NCBI GenBank assembly: GCA_900073065.1
Contig: FJOG01000013.1
Coordinates: 461,227-525,226, forward strand
Reading direction: 5' to 3'
DNA length: 64,000 nt
From: Phialocephala subalpina
Lineage: Eukaryota; Ascomycota; Leotiomycetes; Helotiales; Mollisiaceae
Shown here: positions 58,223 through 64,000 of the stretch, piece by piece
Position numbering within the stretch: the stretch's first letter is position 1
How the letters are laid out: each line of letters starts with the position of its first letter
Notes under the pieces: model-generated
Databases searched by the model: none
What the model was told of the DNA's origin: nothing
Seen by the model: the letters and a program-made list of their open reading frames with translations, nothing else
Program-made: the position numbers and the translations under genes

Positions 58223-58639
58223 AGGATATCATGCCTAAGTTGGCCAGTGGAACTGAGTTCACGGAGTTCAGGGTGTCGTTGGTAGCGGGGAGTTCTTTTC
58301 AAGGAGCGCTGGATGACACAAGAGGCTTCGGGCAGATCGGCCTTCTGGCATCGGTAACTGCAAATGACGGCGTCAATACAAAGGTGCGAGCTGGCTTCAC
58401 TCATTCAATTGCTCGTTCGTCCTCAGAATCCTAGCCGTGACTCAAACTTAGGCAAGGTCTGCGCTTGGCTCTTCTAGACCAGACAACACGAGGCATTAGC
58501 CTTTTCATTGTCTGTATTCTATATCTGACAATCTTTGCAGATTTCTCTCTGAAAGTGTCTGGCAGATGAGCCGACGTTTAGAAGAGCATATCAGCAAATA
58601 AGCGGCAGAGAGTAATTTCGGACATTCCAAACCCATTCG
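58223..58639. other. Intergenic, convergent 3' ends
   Basis: No gene is supported. Confidence 0.45.
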
Positions 58640-59555
58640 TCACAGCTTATGCCTCTTTTCACCACTGGCAATCTTCCTGAACTCCTCTTGTGGAATACCA
58701 GCCACGAACCTCTCCAGACCACCAAATACTTCCGCCACTCCTTGCGCATCCAAGATTTCTCTCTCTGGCTTCCTGATCAAAGCCTTGATCTTGGTCAAGC
58801 TGTCTCCGATCAAATGGGCCCCAAGCCGATTGTCAATTTCCTCGAAAACCAACTTCCTGAACTTCTCATCCTCGCCCTTCCCGCAATCGAAGATCTTGTT
58901 CACGAAACCTACTTGCAATAGCTCATCCGCAGTAATCCGCTTGCTCATGATCAAAGCCTCGTTAGCTTTACTGATCCCGAGGCGTTGGACGAAGGCTCTC
59001 GATGCACCACCTTCAGCGACTAGACCGAGCGAGGAGAATGGTGTGAGGAGGAAGGTGCTGGGGACGCAGTAGATGAAGTCTGAGAACGCAATCAGGGCAG
59101 CGGAAAGGCCGATTGCTGGACCATTGAGTGCGGTGACGAGGATCTTAGGGTGGCTGTAGAATGCTTGGGTGATGTTGAGGTTGTTGGCGACGAAGCTCTT
59201 GAGCCAATGTCGTGTGAGATCCGTACCGTCTGGCTGTTCTCTTGAGATGCTCACGTCGGCGCCGCTATTGAAAGGTGAATGTCAGTACTTTCACTTTGCT
59301 CCGAGGCTTGCTTGCTGCTTACGCCGAAAAGTACCGTCCTGGAAGATAATTAGTAATTATCAATCAACCACGATATACTAGCATACCTTCCCCAGTCAAT
59401 ACCGTGACGAAGACTTCATCGTGCGTAGCAACCTCCCTCATGCACCTCGCCAATTCATAATAACCATCCTGAGATAACGCATTGAGCTTCTTTTGATCAT
59501 CAATGGTGATCACGGCAATCCTGCCTTTGTATTCAAGGGTTACTGGGCCTGCCAT
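58640..59555 (-). CDS. Peroxisomal enoyl-CoA isomerase/hydratase (ECI type)
   Basis: Exons 59387-59555, 59323-59338 (16 nt) and 58640-59264 give 810 nt, 269 aa. Crotonase-fold landmarks: NALSQDGYYEL early, GRYFSAGADV (oxyanion-hole strand, encoded across the 16-nt exon), ALNGPAIGLSAAL (second oxyanion segment) and FSSLGLVAEGGAS, the pattern of delta3,delta2-enoyl-CoA isomerases with Glu in the active site. The protein ends in HKL, a PTS1-like peroxisomal signal. It would isomerise double bonds during beta-oxidation of unsaturated fatty acids. Hydratase activity cannot be excluded from sequence. Confidence 0.92.
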
Positions 59556-60026
59556 ATTGTCTTGTGTAAGTTTAGTAGGCTAGAAATTGTGAATCTCGAA
59601 GAAGAAAAATGTAAGACTTCTACTTGTCAGATCGAGTTGAACAGATATTGTGGGGTAGCCCAGCTATCCGAAGAGCCTCGGCCTAAATTAAGGTTGGATA
59701 GGGGTCCTGTATTTTAAGGTGGGGCTCCTTTTTGAGAGCTTAGTTACTAACATCTGATAAATAAACAGAGATTCAGACTGATTGCTGAGTCCGAGACGAA
59801 CTCCTACTTAGGAACTTCTTAATTCTTAGTGGGTGCTCTGTTAAGCTGGTTTTTGAAGGAAGTCGTATCATTCACGTGACCATACCAAAAATGCACCAGA
59901 AGCGGCCTTGAATGGGAGGCGCGAAGAATTTATCGAACCACTTCCTTCGACCTCCAGCACTTCCGGAAACACAACAGCTCTACACTCCAAGAATATCTCC
60001 AATTGACTCTGCACTAAGTCTACAAG
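59556..60026. other. Divergent intergenic region, ECI-type and PET100 genes
   Basis: 471 bases with no gene, containing both promoters. Confidence 0.45.
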
Positions 60027-60362
60027 ATGGGTGGTCCCAATCTCGAAGTCTTCAAGGTCCGCAAATCCGGCTTTCCGTATCATGGACAAGAGCACGCTAG
60101 CTAATCGACTGCATAGTTCGGCATGTACATCATGTTCCCAATCGCAATCATGTATTACTACGGCACGAACCTCGATAGGCGCTTCTCGGTACCCGATTTC
60201 TGGCCCAAGCCGGAGCAGACGAATAGAGTCCCATTCGAGAAGGACGAGATTAAGTCGGAATTGGAGAGGTTGCGGGCAAAGAGACTATATTTGAGGGATA
60301 AGAGATTAGAGCAGGAGAGGGCATCGGGGAGCTCTGGGCAGGGAAATGGGGAGTCTTCGTGA
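60027..60362 (+). CDS. pet100: Cytochrome c oxidase assembly factor PET100
   Basis: Exons 60027-60056 and 60117-60362 give 276 nt, 91 aa. The start MGGPNLEVFKFGMYIMFPI, one TM helix (about 11-27), YYYGTNLDRRFSVPDFWP and a charged C-terminal helix match Pet100 along the whole length. It is anchored in the mitochondrial inner membrane and acts in a late step of complex IV assembly. The size is normal for fungi. The first exon encodes only ten residues. It converges on the TACO1-like gene. Confidence 0.95.
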
Positions 60363-60653
60363 AGTGAAGAATTGGGAATGAAGTGAAGGCTGGGGATACC
60401 GAGAAAGCCGTGAGGGATATCTGGATGGAAACTCTTTGGGACGCCACCAACATGCCATCCCCATATAACAGGGCGCTCTGCATTGAAGGCGTTATGGACG
60501 AAGTATCAACGGGTGCACCAGACAATATGACAATCTCCATTCAGAGGTTCATGATGCAGGAGCATGATATAGAGTGACGACGTGTGTCCGATATTGTATA
60601 AATCTAGAATGTACATTATGGTACAATGGTACACTGTACAGTCCCCAACTCAT

Positions 60654-61648
60654 CTATGCATCTAATTTCTCTAGCATAGCTTCCCAGACATCATCCGTTA
60701 TGTTCATCCCCTTTGCAACATTGGCATAGATTCCCTGAACATTGGGGTAATCTTGGAGTGCCTCGAGAAACTCGGACAATGATTTTACCGCATCTTCAGA
60801 GTCGACTGTAACCATGGTATCCTCGTTGGCGTCCCATATGATGTCTGAGCTCTCAATCTTCAAACCATGACTTTTCTGAAGAGCCTCCGCGGCTGCCATG
60901 GTGTTGTTTGGCTCTGTCCATACCACAATGCTGCCATCTTCATCCACTTCGACGTCTTCTGCTCCAGCCTCTATGGCTTCATCTAATACTTCGTCGACTC
61001 CTATACCACACTCGTCCTTTTCGAATGCCACTCTTCCCTTCTTTTGAAAGAGGTAATTCGTAGGCGTAACATTGCCACCATGTCTCTTGACCAGATTCTT
61101 AACGTCCGACAATGTTCGATTTCTGTTATCCGTCTCCATCTCAATGATCATGGCGACAGTAGATGGCGTGATGACTTCTAGAGTAATATTCTCGAGACTT
61201 GCTCCAGAAGCTGACTTTCCTTGCCCTCTTGCAATTGCTGCTTCCATAGAAGCTTTAGGAAAACCGGCTGCAAAGTGTAAGCCTCTGATGCTGGGCACAA
61301 TTGGAGGGATTATACCCCATTATATACCTTTCTTCGCGGTTTGTAGTATCGTTGCCAGTCTCGGGTTGGTATTGGGGTCTCCGCCATAAACTGCAATTGA
61401 GATTAGCAAGCCTTCACCCAACATATTTTGGGACTTGACACACGTTTCGAGGCCAAAGCTATGTCCCTGGCAAATATCGAGCGCGCTACATTCTTCTTTG
61501 CGTCTGCGTCGCCTTTGTCGTGCTTGATTTTAGACCAGCGACTATGGCCTGATTGTGCTGTAGCCGATGTCGAGAATTGCGAACATCGTGAACATATGGA
61601 ATTTCCTCGAGGAGTAAAAAACCGTAAGCCTCTAGAAAATGCAGCCAT
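60654..61648 (-). CDS. TACO1/YebC-family mitochondrial protein
   Basis: Exons 61444-61648, 61328-61390 and 60654-61267 give 882 nt, 293 aa. An Arg/Ser-rich N-terminus (MAAFSRGLRFFTPRGNS) looks like a mitochondrial presequence. The YebC core then begins GHSRWSKIKHDKGDADAKK and continues with the NPRLATILQTAKKAGFPK segment, IARGQGK, KNLVKRHGGN and VFEKDE-like strands. In animals and plants, TACO1 promotes translation of mitochondrial COX1; a similar role is likely but not shown in fungi by this sequence. A start five codons upstream (MIFSAMAAF) is also possible. The gene is divergent from the HEATR5-like gene at 227 bases. Confidence 0.94.
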
Positions 61649-61875
61649 GGCAGAAAATATCATATATCGAAATTGTGAATTGAGAGAAGGCTGGAACTTT
61701 TTTAGAAGGCGGCATCAATGTTCATCCGATGATCCTGGTCGACCGCTGATTGGATGACACCTGCCAGAATGACGGCCTTGTCTGGGTGAGATCTCGAAGA
61801 CACGACATAGCTACAAGCTGCGCCAAAACCAACCAAACTTCACACGTCAGTCCTTCATACCATCCCGACGTGTCA
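61649..61875. promoter_or_regulatory. Compact bidirectional promoter, TACO1-like and HEATR5-like genes
   Basis: 227 bases between divergent start codons. Confidence 0.55.
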
Positions 61876-64000
61876 ATGTCCTCAACTCCTCGACCGGGCT
61901 CCAACGATGGCTCCAGCGAAGCTCCACCACCACGAGTGGACTCATCCCCTACTCCTGAACTAGACGTCAAGAAGCTCCAAGCTCTCCCTTCCGAACAACA
62001 AGATTTATACCTCCTTACATTCGTCTCGACCCTCACGAAACATGTCGAAAGCTTGGATGCAGATGGCTGTACGGCACAGCAGCTATACCTCAAGAAAGAG
62101 CTTATGCAAATTCTCAGCCTTTCCGCTCCTCCACCAACTCGAGTAATTCGAAACAATTTAGGAAAATGTTTTGCACATATACTTGGAAAGGGGGACCGAA
62201 AGTTGCTATTTGAGACGGTCAATGACCTGACCAACATTATAAGCAGTGGAAAGGCAAAGACAGAGAGTGATCTAAGGACCAAACATGCAGCGGTATTCTG
62301 TCTGGGAGATGTCTACGAAGCTGCTGGAGACAGCGTTATTGGACTTCATCCATTAGTTTGTTCAGCCCTGTTGAAGCTGTTGAAACCAGCTGGAAATAGT
62401 GCAGGTCTTCGAGCAGCTATATTCAAGTCTCTCGGCAAGATTGTCAAGATGATTGAAGGCAGCATCGATGACAGTATTGCAAGGGATGTCTGGAAACAGG
62501 CAAGGAACCACGCTTCCAGCGACAAATCTGCATTGGTGCAAACCTCAGTATGTCGATGTCTGAAGCTATTCGCAAAACATACGTATTATTTCGATAATCC
62601 CAGCGATTTCGAAAATCTCAAGTCAACAATATTCAAGACGATCGACTCCTCAAGTCCTCTGGTACGGCAAGCTGCAGGAGAAGCCCTGGCGGAAGCCTTG
62701 TGCAAGAATCACTCGGAGGACCCCGTCCAGGATAATGATATACCGAAGATCAAGAAACCGAAGAGGACGAACACCAGCAAACGAATGTCAATGGCTCCTG
62801 GTGCGGATGATGACGAACTCCCAACAAGACCAGAAAGTCCGGGTCCGAAAAAGAGCCAGATTTTGGTATTCACGCTTCCTGAGATGCTGAAGCAGTTATC
62901 GACATTCTACGTAAAAATGTCTACGAGCAATAGAGCCCGGGCAGGCATCGCTGTATGCTACACCAGAATCTTCAAAAGCTTGAGCGAGCGCAACGTGGAG
63001 ACCATGTATCTGAAAATTGTTGATCATTTGACAATCGATATATTGAGCAACTCAACTATCACGAGCAATCGATATCGCCTTTTGACGACCAGGAGATTCG
63101 TTCAGGTTATACTCGAAGATGTTATTGGTCAAACTATCCTTGGCGAATCTGGTCAATTGGATGCTGCAAAACGATTGATCAATGATGTCCTAAAGAATTA
63201 TCCTCAGGTCATCAAAGAACGACCAGAACCCAGCAAGCATGCTCTTATTGCTGTTCTGAGCGCCTTGGCATCTTTAATCAACACAGTGGGATCAGCGGCC
63301 ACTGCTTTCGCTGATTCCTGCCGCGATGCCCTGGTACAAGTCCTCCAACATCCAAGCTACACGGTCCAAGTATACACCTCATATTGTTTACGAACATTCA
63401 TGCTCGCTTGTCCACAGCAGCTCCTGCCATGTCTTACAATATGTATGAATAGTGTAAACCGAGAGCTGAACCTTCTCACGACCGGGAGGAATTCTCCACG
63501 TCGATGCATTGGATTTGCCAATGGACTTTCAGCCATGATCAGCACAGCTCCACTGCAACCACTGTACGGATCTGTTGATGTTAATAGTCGCGTACTATCT
63601 CTTGCGACTGGACTGCTTAAATCAAGCAGCAAATCCGAATTACGGATATCAAGCACTCAGATTCAAGTCGCCTGGATCTTGATTGGTGGCCTCATGTCTC
63701 TTGGACCAAACTTCGTTAAAATCCATCTCTCTCAACTCCTCCTCTTGTGGAAGAACGCGCTTCCTAAACCACTTGCAAAGGACAACACCTCGCAAAGATC
63801 CTATCTCGAATCATCTTTCCTCACGCACGTGCGAGAATGTGCACTTGGATCAATCTTGGCATTTCTGCAATTCAACAGCAGGCTCTTGACTGTGGACGTG
63901 TCAAAACGTATTGCGGCTATGTTACAGAACACATCAGCTTTCCTGAAGAGTCTTCCGCCCAAGAAGACGATGGAGGACATTACACAGCGACTCACCCCCT
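61876..64000 (+). CDS. HEATR5/LAA1-like HEAT-repeat protein, 3' end outside window
   Basis: The frame is open from the ATG at 61876 to the window end, 708 codons without an intron. After a Ser/Pro-rich leader, the sequence is all alpha-helical HEAT repeats: TRVIRNNLGKCFAHILGKGD, KHAAVFCLGDVYEAAGDSV, SLGKIVKMIEG, LVRQAAGEALAEALCKN, then a linker and further repeats, including RCIGFANGLSAMISTAPLQP and LESSFLTHVRECALGSILAF. This pattern and order match HEATR5/Laa1, a protein of about 2000 aa that helps AP-1 clathrin adaptors localise at the trans-Golgi. Assignment is by pattern recognition only; another large HEAT protein is the alternative. Confidence 0.85.
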   Translation, partial: MSSTPRPGSNDGSSEAPPPRVDSSPTPELDVKKLQALPSEQQDLYLLTFVSTLTKHVESLDADGCTAQQLYLKKELMQILSLSAPPPTRVIRNNLGKCFAHILGKGDRKLLFETVNDLTNIISSGKAKTESDLRTKHAAVFCLGDVYEAAGDSVIGLHPLVCSALLKLLKPAGNSAGLRAAIFKSLGKIVKMIEGSIDDSIARDVWKQARNHASSDKSALVQTSVCRCLKLFAKHTYYFDNPSDFENLKSTIFKTIDSSSPLVRQAAGEALAEALCKNHSEDPVQDNDIPKIKKPKRTNTSKRMSMAPGADDDELPTRPESPGPKKSQILVFTLPEMLKQLSTFYVKMSTSNRARAGIAVCYTRIFKSLSERNVETMYLKIVDHLTIDILSNSTITSNRYRLLTTRRFVQVILEDVIGQTILGESGQLDAAKRLINDVLKNYPQVIKERPEPSKHALIAVLSALASLINTVGSAATAFADSCRDALVQVLQHPSYTVQVYTSYCLRTFMLACPQQLLPCLTICMNSVNRELNLLTTGRNSPRRCIGFANGLSAMISTAPLQPLYGSVDVNSRVLSLATGLLKSSSKSELRISSTQIQVAWILIGGLMSLGPNFVKIHLSQLLLLWKNALPKPLAKDNTSQRSYLESSFLTHVRECALGSILAFLQFNSRLLTVDVSKRIAAMLQNTSAFLKSLPPKKTMEDITQRLTP

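Noticed and set aside
1..64000. tRNA genes, rRNA, CRISPR arrays, intact transposons
   Set aside because: No box A/box B pairs, repeat-spacer arrays, transposase or reverse-transcriptase motifs were seen by eye. A covariance-model or repeat search would be needed to exclude short or decayed copies.

Overview
The window is nuclear DNA from a filamentous ascomycete (Pezizomycotina). The support is dense coding on both strands, short introns of about 45-100 nt with GTRAGT-type donors and CTRAY-type branch points, and a gene set typical of moulds: a SepA-type formin, a fungal rhodopsin-domain (PTH11-like) membrane protein, an Atg22-type transporter and DUF7918 proteins. The class cannot be fixed from sequence alone. 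There is one assembly gap of 576 N (36086-36661). Exon-intron models were built by hand. For most genes the exon lengths sum to a whole number of codons and join conserved motifs in frame.

Layout. 1-4360: two tandem plus-strand DUF7918 paralogues (the first enters from the left edge) with SUMO-related motifs. 5031-10715: a minus-strand pair, a sugar/quinate-type MFS permease in 13 exons and a DUF2264 putative glycoside hydrolase, which looks like a small carbohydrate-use module. 11784-17026: formin. 18110-20000: a small one-TM protein and a RING protein. 21040-26113: an accessory-looking stretch of unrecognised proteins with diverged local duplications. 26611-29373: convergent HUS1 checkpoint clamp subunit and an oxysterol-binding protein. 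30322-36879: an LPPELR/2EXR-like protein with an in-frame stop, a 3 kb gene-poor stretch, and a PH-like protein broken by the gap. 36880-39780: gene-poor, with a degenerate short repeat array. 39781-41639: ADGF/CECR1-type adenosine deaminase. 42795-43406: small unknown protein.

43505-49275 holds the most unusual locus: an Atg22-family transporter divergent from a bacterial-type GH3 (NagZ-like) N-acetylhexosaminidase fused to two GNAT acetyltransferase regions. Together they suggest handling of amino-sugar conjugates. 50014-50629 is a frameshifted DnaJ pseudogene. 51329-55422 holds a PTH11-like receptor-type protein and an MFS transporter. 56189-64000 is a compact housekeeping block: CDC123 (eIF2 assembly) divergent from CWC21 (spliceosome), a peroxisomal enoyl-CoA isomerase, PET100 and a TACO1/YebC homologue (both tied to cytochrome c oxidase), and the start of a HEATR5/LAA1-like protein that runs off the right edge.
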